A DNA stretch of 64,000 nucleotides, taken from assembly GCF_026342035.1 (NCBI RefSeq), contig NZ_JAPENM010000003.1, positions 372,001-436,000 of the forward strand. The letters are read 5' to 3'. The notes under the pieces are model-generated. The model saw only the letters and a list, made by a program, of their open reading frames with translations, was not told the origin of the DNA and ran no database searches. The translations under genes were made by a program, and so were the position numbers. How positions within the stretch are numbered: the stretch's first letter is position 1; each line of letters begins with the position of its first letter. This DNA comes from Aldersonia sp. NBC_00410. Its GTDB lineage: Bacteria; Actinomycetota; Actinomycetes; Mycobacteriales; Mycobacteriaceae. Below, piece after piece: positions 41,834 through 50,328 of this stretch.

Positions 41834-43537
41834 TCAGCGCCCTCGGCGCAGCCCGAATCGGCGCCGCGGAGCCTGCGCGTCGTGCGCGATGCGGGTGGCC
41901 TCGTCGATGTCGATGATCTTGTCCCGCACGCGGTTCCAGTCCGTACCGCGGCTGCGCTCGGCACGGTCGACCGCGGCCCAGCCGGTTCGGTTGACATACT
42001 CCGGGCGGCGGCTGCGGACCAGCGCGACCAGGTCGCTCTGCGCACGCGTGGGGCGGCGGAGCAGGCCGGCGTTGAGATCGTCGATCAGGTTCTCGGTGGT
42101 TTCGTGGGCGCAGCTCTTGTTGGTGCCGAGGAAGCCGGTGGGTCCGCGCTTCGCCCAGCCGGTGACGTAGGTGCCGGGCAGCGACGCGTCCGGATCACCC
42201 ACTCGTCCGGCGGTATTCGGGATGATTCCGCGGGCCGGGTCGTAGGGCATGTCCGCGACCGGCAGACCGTAGTAGCCGATCGAGGTGAGCAGCAGGCCGG
42301 TGTCGAACCGCACCGGGCTATCGGCGTCGTAGCTCGTGGCACCCGCATCGGTGAACTCGCCGGGCGCGAACTTGACCGACCGCACCTGCTCGTCGCCGAG
42401 CACCGCGGTCGGCGAGAGCAGATAGCGCAGCACGATCCGCCGCCGCGCGGGATCGGCCGAGGCGGCGTTGCGCAGCGCGGCGATCGCATCGAGCTTGTGC
42501 CGCAACGTCGTTGCAAGGGTGCCAGCACGCCGTGCAGCAGCGGTGGCGCTGTCGAGCGCCGCGGATTCCCGGTCGACGACCACGTCCAGGTCCTCGGCCG
42601 CGATCAGGCCGGCGAGTTCGGGCATGGTGAACGCCGATTGCGCGGGGCCGCGTCGGCCCACCACGACGACTTCCTGCACGCTGCTCTTGCGCAGTGCCGC
42701 GAGCGCGTCACGGGTGATATCGGTGCCGGCGAGGCGTTCCGGATCGCTGGCGAGGATTCGGGCGACGTCGAGTGCGACGTTGCCGTTGCCGACGATGACG
42801 ACCCGCTGCCCGGTCAGGTCGAACTCGCGGTGCACATGGTCGGGGTGGCCGTTGTACCAGCCGACGAACTCGGTCGCCGACGCGACGCCGGGCAGGTCGG
42901 CACCGGGGATGTCGAGGCGGCGGTCCGACGACGCGCCAACCGCGTAAATCACCGCATGATGGTGGGTGAGCAACTCCTCATGCGAGATGTGCTTGCCCAC
43001 TTCCACATTGAGGAAGAACTCGAAGCCGTCCTCGGCCGAGATCGAGTCGAACAGCTCGGTCACCTGCTTGGTGCGCTGGTGATCCGGTGCCACACCGGAC
43101 CGGGCGAGTCCGAACGGGACCGGCAGACGATCGAAGACGTTTACCCGCGCACCCGGCTGCTTGAGAATTTCGTCGGCCGCGTACATCGCGGCGGGCCCCG
43201 ACCCGACGATCGCGACCCGCACACCGCCGGTCTCCGCGACGGTGGTGTGCACCACCGGTGCCAAGATCGGGTATTCGTCGCGCACGTTCCGGTAGAAGTC
43301 GGCGTTGAGCTCGACGAACGGGAGTTCGGCCGGGGTCAGCTTGGCTTGCGGCTTGATCGCATCGACCGGGCACGCCGTCACACAAGCTCCGCAGTCCACA
43401 CAGGACGTCGGGTCGATGTGCAGCATCTCGGCGGTGGCGAAATCCGGCTCGTCCGGTGTGGGGTGGATGCAGTTCACCGGGCAGGCGTAGACGCAGGACG
43501 CGTCGCTACAACAGGACTGGGTGACGACGTGGGGCAT
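41834..43537 (-). CDS. fprB: Ferredoxin-fused ferredoxin-NADP reductase FprB
   Basis: FprB passes electrons from NADPH to ferredoxin-type partners. The 567-residue chain carries an N-terminal bacterial ferredoxin (residues 1-60) with two clusters, CSDASCVYACPVNC and CVDCGACVTACPVDAI, fused to an adrenodoxin-reductase-like part with FAD site VAIVGSGPAAMYAAD near 108 and NADP site VVIVGNGNVALDVAR near 245. This build equals M. tuberculosis FprB (Rv0886), which there also neighbours an AurF-like gene. It follows the AurF-like gene by 34 bases and is likely to supply it, or P450s of this window, with electrons. Confidence 0.93.
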   Translation of the reverse strand: MPHVVTQSCCSDASCVYACPVNCIHPTPDEPDFATAEMLHIDPTSCVDCGACVTACPVDAIKPQAKLTPAELPFVELNADFYRNVRDEYPILAPVVHTTVAETGGVRVAIVGSGPAAMYAADEILKQPGARVNVFDRLPVPFGLARSGVAPDHQRTKQVTELFDSISAEDGFEFFLNVEVGKHISHEELLTHHHAVIYAVGASSDRRLDIPGADLPGVASATEFVGWYNGHPDHVHREFDLTGQRVVIVGNGNVALDVARILASDPERLAGTDITRDALAALRKSSVQEVVVVGRRGPAQSAFTMPELAGLIAAEDLDVVVDRESAALDSATAAARRAGTLATTLRHKLDAIAALRNAASADPARRRIVLRYLLSPTAVLGDEQVRSVKFAPGEFTDAGATSYDADSPVRFDTGLLLTSIGYYGLPVADMPYDPARGIIPNTAGRVGDPDASLPGTYVTGWAKRGPTGFLGTNKSCAHETTENLIDDLNAGLLRRPTRAQSDLVALVRSRRPEYVNRTGWAAVDRAERSRGTDWNRVRDKIIDIDEATRIAHDAQAPRRRFGLRRGR

Positions 43538-43571
43538 GACGAACTTCCTCGGGTCCGGGTGGGGGCTGCTG

Positions 43572-44588
43572 TTACGCAGCGCGCCTGGCCGGTGTTCGCT
43601 CGGGTTCGCTGCGGAACCGCGAGGCGCGGCCGTCGATCTTCAGCAGTTTCCACAGCAGTTTGGCGACCGGGTTCATCAGGCCGATGTCTTCGCCGAGCAT
43701 GCGCAGATCACCGAAGTAGCTGCGCAGCGTGGCACGGGATTCCTTGGTGCGCCAGAACAGGTCCTTCTTCACCGAACGCGGGATGTCGAACTCGGACCAG
43801 AACTCCGGCGGTGGCACCACGATCGCGTTGCACAGCACCCGTAGCACGATCGGGTACACGAGCGAGAGGACGAAGCGGGCGAACGGCCCGTGCTGCGGTA
43901 CGCGCTGGCGCAGGAACTCGTGCGCGAACGAGATGTGCCGCGCTTCCTCGGCGACGTGGATGCGCATCACGCCCTCGAGCGTCGGGTGATAGTCACCGTC
44001 GCTACGAAGGTAGCTCTTCTGAATGTGGTCGATCGGTTCCTCGCCGGCGAGCACGCCCATGAAGAAGATCGACGGGAACGGCCGCGCGGCGATCGGCAGC
44101 AACGGTGCGATGCGCCGCATGAACGGGCCGAGGCCACGCACGTCGGTACCGGTTCGGTTCACCAGCTCCTGGAACATCAAGGTGTGGTTGCACTCCTCGA
44201 TGACCTCGTGGGTGGCGTAGCGGAACTCGGCGGAGCGGTTCGGCAGCCGGGAGATGTGCTGCATGAAGCCGCCGATCAGGATCTGCTCGAACTGCAGTCC
44301 GACCTTGGCTACGTTGGCCTGCCGGTACATCCCGATCGCGATCTGCTTGTCCTCGGGCAGCGCCTGATACCACGGGTGGGCGCCCAGCGGATCGATGTGC
44401 GGGAGGATCCAGCGACGGTCGTTTTCGACGACGGCGAACTCCGGCGACTCCCAGTCGATGTCCCGGTAGGGATCGAAGCTGCGATGGATCGATCCGTCCG
44501 TCAGCCGGTCGAGCAGCTCGTCGTACTCGGCTCCAGCGTCCGTCACGGACGGCACGTTGCTGGTGGAGGGCTTTTCGATGATGGTCAT
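43572..44588 (-). CDS. AurF-like non-heme diiron oxygenase
   Basis: The 338-residue helical protein has the carboxylate and His pattern of the AurF family of N-oxygenases: EQILIGG, EVIEECNHTLMFQELV (E-E-xx-H), then VAEEARHISFAHEFL (EExRH) with a further Glu in between. AurF turns an aryl amine to a nitro group; other members act on different substrates, so the reaction here is unknown. It resembles M. tuberculosis Rv0885, which also adjoins fprB. ATG 44588 is chosen over a GTG-like longer start. An unusual nested inverted repeat stands upstream and may control it. Confidence 0.88.
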   Translation of the reverse strand: MTIIEKPSTSNVPSVTDAGAEYDELLDRLTDGSIHRSFDPYRDIDWESPEFAVVENDRRWILPHIDPLGAHPWYQALPEDKQIAIGMYRQANVAKVGLQFEQILIGGFMQHISRLPNRSAEFRYATHEVIEECNHTLMFQELVNRTGTDVRGLGPFMRRIAPLLPIAARPFPSIFFMGVLAGEEPIDHIQKSYLRSDGDYHPTLEGVMRIHVAEEARHISFAHEFLRQRVPQHGPFARFVLSLVYPIVLRVLCNAIVVPPPEFWSEFDIPRSVKKDLFWRTKESRATLRSYFGDLRMLGEDIGLMNPVAKLLWKLLKIDGRASRFRSEPERTPARRAA

Positions 44589-44639
44589 CAGGCGTCCTTC
44601 GTGCTCCTGGTACGGGTTGATCCCAACCAGAGTGCCCAG

Positions 44640-44717
44640 CGGCCAGGATCCTGTAACTCGCATTAACGGTAACTGCGTGTAGCAGTTAAATCCAGTAACC
44701 GAGTTGGATCCTGGCCG
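44640..44717. repeat. Nested inverted repeat between chsH3 and the AurF-like gene
   Basis: CGGCCAGGATCCTGTAACTC (from 44640) and GAGTTGGATCCTGGCCG (to 44717) are inverted copies differing by a three-base gap. Inside lies AACTGC-GTGTA-GCAGTT (44671-44687). The structure could end the chsH3 transcript or serve as an operator for the AurF-like gene. Confidence 0.7.
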
Positions 44718-44750
44718 CGGTGCTGCCTCGATGCCCGATGACCTGCGGTA

Positions 44751-45614
44751 CTACTCCGAAAACGTCAGCACTACGTCGGCCAGCGCGGCCGCGTCGTCGC
44801 GCTCGACGACGGTCGCGCCGATGATCAGGCGACCGTCCTCGCGCCAGATCCGGATGCGCAGGGTTTCACCAGGGAAAACAACGCCCGCGAAGCGCGCGCT
44901 GAAACCGGTGACCCGACGGGCGTCGCCGTCGAGTGCGGCATCCGTGGCGGTCCGGCAGACGGTGCCGTAGGTGCACAGGCCGTGCAGGATCGGCGCGGGG
45001 AAGCCGGCGTTCTTGGCGAAGTCGGGGTCCGAGTGCAGCGGATTGCGGTCACCGCACATGCGGTACAGCAGCGCCTGTTGTGGCGCGATCGGCGTGGTGA
45101 CGTCCAGATCGGGGGCGCGGTCCGGCAGCGGCACCGATTCGGACGGGCCGCGTTCGCCGCCGAAGCCGCCTTCGCCGCGGGCGAAGATCGACGAGCGTGC
45201 GGTCCACAGCGGCTGGCCGTCGGAGTCGACGGTGACGAACTCCTGGACGACCACCGCGGCCTTGCCCTTGTCCCACACCTCGGCGATCCGCCGAGTCGTG
45301 GTCGCCTTGCCCGAGGGCGGCAGCGGACGATGCACGGTCACCGACTGGCTGCCATGCACCACCTTCGCCAGATCGATCTCCACGCCGGGGAACGAAACCT
45401 TCGGCGGCTCGGTGTCGTGGAAGGTCGCCGCCACCGTCGCAAACGTCGGCAGCACGTACGGGTCCACGTCATCGAGGTAGCGCAGCTCCCGGGTGTCGAG
45501 CGGGTTGCTGCCCGCGCCGACACCGAGGTTGTAGAGCTGCACGTCCGAGGTGTCCCAGGAGAACTCCTGGGTGGGCAGCTCCGCGCCGATGGCAATGCTG
45601 GGGTCGATCGGCAT
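44751..45614 (-). CDS. chsH3: Double hot-dog steroid enoyl-CoA hydratase ChsH3 (Hsd4B-like)
   Basis: The 287-residue protein is a double hot-dog MaoC-type hydratase for steroid side-chain enoyl-CoA esters. The C-terminal half has the catalytic motif YRMCGDRNPLHSDPDFAKNAGF with Asp and His, then HGLCTYGTVCR. The N-terminal half (TQEFSWDTSDVQLYNLGVGAG) provides the CoA-binding partner fold. It matches M. tuberculosis Rv3538 in length and in place next to kstD, nine bases downstream of it here. KstR control is expected through the box ahead of kstD. Confidence 0.92.
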   Translation of the reverse strand: MPIDPSIAIGAELPTQEFSWDTSDVQLYNLGVGAGSNPLDTRELRYLDDVDPYVLPTFATVAATFHDTEPPKVSFPGVEIDLAKVVHGSQSVTVHRPLPPSGKATTTRRIAEVWDKGKAAVVVQEFVTVDSDGQPLWTARSSIFARGEGGFGGERGPSESVPLPDRAPDLDVTTPIAPQQALLYRMCGDRNPLHSDPDFAKNAGFPAPILHGLCTYGTVCRTATDAALDGDARRVTGFSARFAGVVFPGETLRIRIWREDGRLIIGATVVERDDAAALADVVLTFSE

Positions 45615-45623
45615 CTCGCGTCC

Positions 45624-47321
45624 CTACTTCCCGGCCGACACGGATGAGGTGGCGCCCTTGTGGTCGGCGATGTGGTGCGCGGCGAGGTAGCCGAAGGTCA
45701 TCGCGGGGCCGATGGTCGCGCCGGGACCGGCGTAGGTGTGGCCCATGACCGGGATGCTGCTGTTACCGACGGCATAGAGGCCCTCGATGATGGTGTCGTC
45801 CGCACGCAGCACCTGCGCGACGGCATTGGTCTTCAGACCGCCCTTGGTGCCGAGGTCGCCCGGAACCATCTTGATCGCGTAGTACGGCGCTTTCACGAGC
45901 GCGGCCAGGTTCGGGTTCGGCTTGTTCCACGGGTCGCCGTAGTAATTGTCGTAACCACTGTCGCCGCGGCCGAAGTCTTCATCCTTGCCGGTCTTCGCGA
46001 ACCCGTTGAAGCGGATGATGGTCGCGGCGAGCTCGGCGGCGGGCAGGCCGGTCTTCTCGGCCAGCTCGGCGATGGTCGGGGCCGAAACCACGACGCCGGA
46101 CTCGAGCCACTTCTTCGGGAAGCGCTGCTCGGGCTGCAGGCCGGCGAACATGTAGCGGTCGCGGTAGCCCTGGTCCATGATCATCCAGGCCGGGACGTTC
46201 TCGCCCGGGCCCTCGCCGATGCCGTACTCGCCGCCGTACATCCAGTGCACGGCCTCGACGTAGGGCAGCGCCTCGTTCATGAAGCGCTTGCCGCGCAGGT
46301 TGACCATGATGCCGCCGGGCAGCGAGCGCTCGGCGAGGCAGAACCACGGGCCGTTGGGCAGCGGGATGGTCGGGCCCCACCAGGCGTCGTCCATGAGCGC
46401 CACGGCGCCGCCGAGCTTCTGTCCGGCCTCGATGCCGTCACCGGTGTTGGCGGCCGCGCCGACGGTCCACTCGGTGCCGATCGGCGCGCGCTGGTACTTC
46501 TTGCGCATCTCGTCGTTGTGCTCGAAACCGCCGGCCGCGAGCACCACGCCGTAGCGGGCGCGGATGAGTTCGGGCTTGCCGTCGCGCAGCACGTTCACGC
46601 CGCGGACCACGCCGTCCTCGGTGAAGAGGTCGGTCATCGGGGTGTTGAGCAGGATCGGCACGTTCGCGTCCAGCAGACCCTTGCGCAGGCCGGCGATCAG
46701 GGCGCGGCCCATGCCGAGCAGGGCCTTGTTGGTGAGGCGGCCGTAGAACAGCCGGGCGCCGATGCGCATACCTCGGAGCCAACCCTTGTAGGTCTGCTTG
46801 CGCAGGTTCAGCCAGCGGTAATCGGCCTGGGTGACCACCACGTTCATCGGGGTCTTGCCGTACGGCGGCTCGAGGTTCTTCAGTTCGGCACCGAGCACCT
46901 TGCCGTTGAACGGCTTGGGCTCGACCGAGCGGCCGCCAAGGCGGCCACCGGGAGCCTCGGGGTAGTAGTCCGAGTAGTTCGGCACCCACGTGAGCTTCAG
47001 CGGTGTCTTGTCCAGCACGAACTCGAGCATCTTGGGACCCTGCTCGAGGAAGGTGTCGATCAGGTCGGCGGGGGCGTGCTCGCCGATAATCGAGTGCAGG
47101 TACGTCCGGGCCGCTTCCGGAGTGTCCTTCACGCCGTCCTTCTTCAAGGCCGGGTTGTTCGGAATCCAGACGCCGCCACCCGAGCGGGCCGTGGACCCGC
47201 CGTAGTGCGCTGCCTTCTCGACGATGACCACACTGAGGCCACGATCGGCCGCGGCCAGCGCGGCGGTCATACCGCCGCCGCCGCTTCCGACCACGACGAT
47301 GTCATATTGCTGCTCGCTCAT
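45624..47321 (-). CDS. kstD: 3-ketosteroid delta1-dehydrogenase
   Basis: KstD is an FAD enzyme that introduces the 1,2-double bond into ring A of 3-ketosteroids, needed for ring opening. The 565-residue product has the FAD site DIVVVGSGGGGMTAALAAA at the start, YGGSTARSGGGVWIPN, the Tyr-rich active-site loop WVPNYSDYYPEAPGG near residue 120, and the C-terminal HTYAGPGATIGPAMTFGYLA that holds catalytic Tyr and Gly. ATG 47321 is favoured over one at 47330 because it gives the family N-terminus; the KstR box lies directly on the start. Divergent from hsaE-G-F, as in M. tuberculosis. Confidence 0.95.
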   Translation of the reverse strand: MSEQQYDIVVVGSGGGGMTAALAAADRGLSVVIVEKAAHYGGSTARSGGGVWIPNNPALKKDGVKDTPEAARTYLHSIIGEHAPADLIDTFLEQGPKMLEFVLDKTPLKLTWVPNYSDYYPEAPGGRLGGRSVEPKPFNGKVLGAELKNLEPPYGKTPMNVVVTQADYRWLNLRKQTYKGWLRGMRIGARLFYGRLTNKALLGMGRALIAGLRKGLLDANVPILLNTPMTDLFTEDGVVRGVNVLRDGKPELIRARYGVVLAAGGFEHNDEMRKKYQRAPIGTEWTVGAAANTGDGIEAGQKLGGAVALMDDAWWGPTIPLPNGPWFCLAERSLPGGIMVNLRGKRFMNEALPYVEAVHWMYGGEYGIGEGPGENVPAWMIMDQGYRDRYMFAGLQPEQRFPKKWLESGVVVSAPTIAELAEKTGLPAAELAATIIRFNGFAKTGKDEDFGRGDSGYDNYYGDPWNKPNPNLAALVKAPYYAIKMVPGDLGTKGGLKTNAVAQVLRADDTIIEGLYAVGNSSIPVMGHTYAGPGATIGPAMTFGYLAAHHIADHKGATSSVSAGK

Positions 47322-47322
47322 G

Positions 47323-47336
47323 TAGAACACGTTATA
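47323..47336. promoter_or_regulatory. KstR operator at the kstD start
   Basis: TAGAACACGTTATA matches the box at 29647 with one base changed. It directly abuts the kstD start codon. Confidence 0.82.
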
Positions 47337-47401
47337 GAAAAGAGTGCCCGCTGGTCCAATCTTTCCTGACAGGAACTTTTGACCGATACTGGATCGGTTA
47401 T

Positions 47402-47415
47402 GGCAACGTGTTCCA
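47402..47415. promoter_or_regulatory. KstR-like operator ahead of hsaE
   Basis: GGCAACGTGTTCCA keeps the AACGTGTT core, a diverged KstR box on the hsaE side of the divergent promoter region. Weaker match than the others. Confidence 0.5.
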
Positions 47416-47470
47416 ATGTAGGCACGTTCGGCGGGATTGAGCCGCGGGTATCCGCGGAGGAGGGGAAGTG

Positions 47471-48256
47471 ATGCTTTCCGACGATGTGAGGGCCGATCTG
47501 GCCGAGCGGCTCGCGGTCGCCGAGCGCGATCGCGTCCCGATCGATCCGCTGACCGACCACTACGCCGACATCGACGTCGTCGACGCCTACGAGATCCAGC
47601 TGATCAATATCCGGCAGCGACTGGCGTCCGGTGCCAAGGTGGTGGGCCACAAGGTGGGCCTGTCCTCGAAGGTGATGCAGCAGATGATGGGCGTCGGCGA
47701 GCCCGACTACGGCCACCTGCTCTCCGACATGGTCGTCACCGAGGAGGAGCCGGTCGACACCGCGCGCTACTGCTTCCCCCGGGTGGAGGTCGAGGTCGGT
47801 TTCATCCTCGGCGCCGACCTGCCCGGCGAGGACTGCACGGAGGCCGACGTGCTCGCCGGCACCGTCGCGATCGCGCCCTCCATCGAGCTGATCGACAGCC
47901 GCATCCGGGACTGGAAAATCAAACTGGGCGATACGATTTCGGACAACGCCTCGTCGGCGGGCTACGTGCTCGGCAAGCAACGCGTCGCGCCCGGCGACAT
48001 CGACATCAAGGCCATCGACGCGGTGCTCACCCGTAACGGTGAGCGGATCGCGGAAGGCCGCAGCGACGCCGTACTCGGCGACCCGGTGATTGCGGTCGCC
48101 TGGCTCGCCCGCAAGGTGGCCGGCTTCGGAGTCCGGCTCGAGGCCGGCGACATCGTTCTTCCCGGGTCGTGCACCCGAGCCATCGACGCCCGTCCGGGCG
48201 ACGAATTCCTCGCCGAGTTCACCGGGCTCGGCTCGGTCTCGCTTCAGTTCAAGTAG
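47471..48256 (+). CDS. hsaE: 2-hydroxypenta-2,4-dienoate hydratase HsaE
   Basis: HsaE hydrates the 2-hydroxyhexa-2,4-dienoate made by steroid ring A/B meta-cleavage to 4-hydroxy-2-oxohexanoate. The 261-residue product has the family's KVGLSSKVMQQMMGVGEPDYG, PRVEVEVGFILG with metal-binding Glu residues, and SIELIDSRIRDW. ATG 47471 is preferred to the adjoining GTG at 47468, as AGGAGGGG lies right before. First gene of hsaE-hsaG-hsaF, the order seen in M. tuberculosis Rv3536c-Rv3534c. Confidence 0.94.
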   Translation: MLSDDVRADLAERLAVAERDRVPIDPLTDHYADIDVVDAYEIQLINIRQRLASGAKVVGHKVGLSSKVMQQMMGVGEPDYGHLLSDMVVTEEEPVDTARYCFPRVEVEVGFILGADLPGEDCTEADVLAGTVAIAPSIELIDSRIRDWKIKLGDTISDNASSAGYVLGKQRVAPGDIDIKAIDAVLTRNGERIAEGRSDAVLGDPVIAVAWLARKVAGFGVRLEAGDIVLPGSCTRAIDARPGDEFLAEFTGLGSVSLQFK

Positions 48257-48265
48257 GGAGTGGTT

Positions 48266-49189
48266 ATGACCAAAGCTGTCGGAGGTAAAGCGAAGGCCTC
48301 GGTGGCCATTGTTGGGTCGGGCAACATCAGCACCGACCTGCTGTACAAGTTGCAGCGTTCCGAGGTGCTCGAACCGCGCTGGATGATCGGCATCGACCCG
48401 AACAGCGAAGGACTCAAGCGCGCGGCCGGGCTCGGCCTGGAAACGTCGTCGGACGGCGTCGACTGGCTGCTCGCGCAGGACGAGAAACCGGATCTGGTGT
48501 TCGAAGCGACCTCGGCATACGTGCACCGTGACGCGGCGCCGAAGTACGCCGCAGCCGGAATCCGCGCGATCGACCTGACTCCCGCGGCGGTTGGTCCCGC
48601 CGTGGTGCCGCCGGCGAACCTGCGCGAGCACCTCGATGCGCCGAACGTCAACATGATTACCTGCGGTGGGCAGGCGACCATCCCGATTGTGTACGCGGTC
48701 TCGCGGGTCGTCGAGGTGCCCTACGCGGAGATCGTGGCGTCGGTGGCGTCCGTTTCGGCCGGTCCGGGTACCCGCGCGAACATCGACGAGTTCACCAAAA
48801 CCACCAGTCGTGGCGTCGAGGTGATCGGCGGTGCCGCTCGCGGCAAGGCGATCATCATCCTGAACCCGGCCGATCCGCCGATGATCATGCGCGACACCAT
48901 CTTCTGTGCCATTCCGGAGGATGCGGACCGCGACGCGATCGCGGCGTCGATTCACCGCGTCGTCGCCGACATCCAGGAGTATGTGCCCGGATACCGGCTG
49001 CTCAATGAGCCGCAATTCAACGAGCCGAGTGTCGTTTCGGGTGGCTATGCCACCGTCACCACGTTCGTCGAGGTCGAGGGTGCAGGCGATTTCCTTCCGC
49101 CGTACGCCGGCAACCTCGACATCATGACGGCGGCCGCCACCAAGGTGGGCGAGGAAATCGCCCAGCAGCTTCTCAGCGTGAGGGTGTGA
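48266..49189 (+). CDS. hsaG: Acetaldehyde/propionaldehyde dehydrogenase (acylating) HsaG
   Basis: HsaG turns the aldehyde released by HsaF into an acyl-CoA (mainly propionyl-CoA) using NAD and CoA. The 307-residue protein has [18 protein letters not shown] for NAD, the catalytic Cys in [14 protein letters not shown] near residue 128, and the C-terminal [15 protein letters not shown]. Family members channel aldehyde from the partner aldolase without release. ATG 48266 follows an AGGGAG. hsaF begins eight bases after the stop. Confidence 0.94.
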   Translation: MTKAVGGKAKASVAIVGSGNISTDLLYKLQRSEVLEPRWMIGIDPNSEGLKRAAGLGLETSSDGVDWLLAQDEKPDLVFEATSAYVHRDAAPKYAAAGIRAIDLTPAAVGPAVVPPANLREHLDAPNVNMITCGGQATIPIVYAVSRVVEVPYAEIVASVASVSAGPGTRANIDEFTKTTSRGVEVIGGAARGKAIIILNPADPPMIMRDTIFCAIPEDADRDAIAASIHRVVADIQEYVPGYRLLNEPQFNEPSVVSGGYATVTTFVEVEGAGDFLPPYAGNLDIMTAAATKVGEEIAQQLLSVRV

Positions 49190-49196
49190 TTGACCA

Positions 49197-50252
49197 ATGT
49201 CTTTGATCGACAGCTCAATTCATTTCGACCCGTCGTGGGATATCCGGGTCACCGATACCTCGCTGCGGGACGGCTCGCACCACAAACGCCACCAGTTCAG
49301 CGGCGACGAGGTCCGGGCAATCGTTGCGGCGCTGGATCTCTCGGGTGTGCCGGTTATCGAGGTCACGCACGGTGACGGGCTCGGTGGCTCCTCGTTCAAC
49401 TACGGCTTCTCCAAGACGCCGGAGCAGGAACTCATCAAGATCGCGGTGGACACCGCTCAGCAGGCGAAGATCGCCTTCCTCATGCTGCCCGGCCTCGGTA
49501 CCAAGGAAGACATCGTCGAGGCGCAGGGCAACGGTGCGTCGATCTGCCGGATCGCCACGCATTGCACCGAGGCCGATGTCTCGATCCAGCACTTCGGGCT
49601 CGCCCGCGAGCGCGGCCTCGAGACCGTCGGATTCCTGATGATGGCGCACACCATCCCGCCGGAGAAGCTGGCCAAGCAGGCCCGCATCATGGCCGACGCC
49701 GGATGTCAGTGCGTCTACGTCGTCGACTCGGCCGGTGCGCTCGTGCTCGAGCAGGTCGCCGATCGCGTCTCCGCGCTCGTCGACGAGCTCGGCCAGGACG
49801 CGCAGGTCGGCTTCCACGGCCACGAGAACCTCGGCCTCGGTGTCGCGAACTCGATCGAGGCGGTCCGCGCGGGCGCCAAGCAGATCGACGGCAGCACGCG
49901 CCGTTTCGGCGCCGGTGCGGGTAACGCGCCGGTCGAGGCGTTCGTCGGTGTCTGCGACAAGATCGGCGTCAAGACCGGCATCGACTTCTTCAAGATCGCG
50001 GACGCGGCAGAGGATGTCGTCCGTCCGGCGATGCCGGCGGAGTGCCTGCTCGATCGCTCCGCCCTGATGATGGGCTACGCGGGTGTGTACTCGAGCTTCC
50101 TCAAGCACGCCGAGCGGCAGGCCGAGCGCTACGGCGTGTCCGCCTCGGAGATGCTCGTGCGCGCCGGCAAGCGCAAGCTCGTTGGCGGCCAGGAGGATCA
50201 GCTCATCGACATCGCGCTCGAACTGCAGCGGGAGAAGACAGCGGCGAGCTGA
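49197..50252 (+). CDS. hsaF: 4-hydroxy-2-oxohexanoate aldolase HsaF
   Basis: HsaF splits 4-hydroxy-2-oxohexanoate into pyruvate and propionaldehyde. The 351-residue DRE-TIM-type barrel shows [17 protein letters not shown] (Arg-Asp and catalytic His), the metal-binding [13 protein letters not shown] near residue 203, and a C-terminal communication domain ([20 protein letters not shown]) that contacts HsaG. It is the last gene of the operon and is followed by a perfect hairpin. Confidence 0.95.
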   Translation: MSLIDSSIHFDPSWDIRVTDTSLRDGSHHKRHQFSGDEVRAIVAALDLSGVPVIEVTHGDGLGGSSFNYGFSKTPEQELIKIAVDTAQQAKIAFLMLPGLGTKEDIVEAQGNGASICRIATHCTEADVSIQHFGLARERGLETVGFLMMAHTIPPEKLAKQARIMADAGCQCVYVVDSAGALVLEQVADRVSALVDELGQDAQVGFHGHENLGLGVANSIEAVRAGAKQIDGSTRRFGAGAGNAPVEAFVGVCDKIGVKTGIDFFKIADAAEDVVRPAMPAECLLDRSALMMGYAGVYSSFLKHAERQAERYGVSASEMLVRAGKRKLVGGQEDQLIDIALELQREKTAAS

Positions 50253-50263
50253 CCACTTCGTAA

Positions 50264-50305
50264 GCGAAGAACCGCGGTGGACACCGTTGTCCACCGCGGT
50301 TCTTC
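50264..50305. terminator. Terminator between hsaF and the CYP125-like gene
   Basis: CGAAGAACCGCGGTGGACA is mirrored by TGTCCACCGCGGTTCTTCG around about four bases, followed by TTTG. It lies between convergent genes and can serve both. Ends are given to within a base or two. Confidence 0.85.
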
Positions 50306-50328
50306 GTTTGTCCGGTGGCGGCGAGGGG

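Noticed and set aside
41825-44062. 745-codon plus-strand frame opposite fprB
   Set aside because: Shadow of fprB and the AurF-like gene.
45660-47369. 569-codon plus-strand frame opposite kstD
   Set aside because: Shadow of kstD; rich in Val, Gly, His and Arg with no motif.
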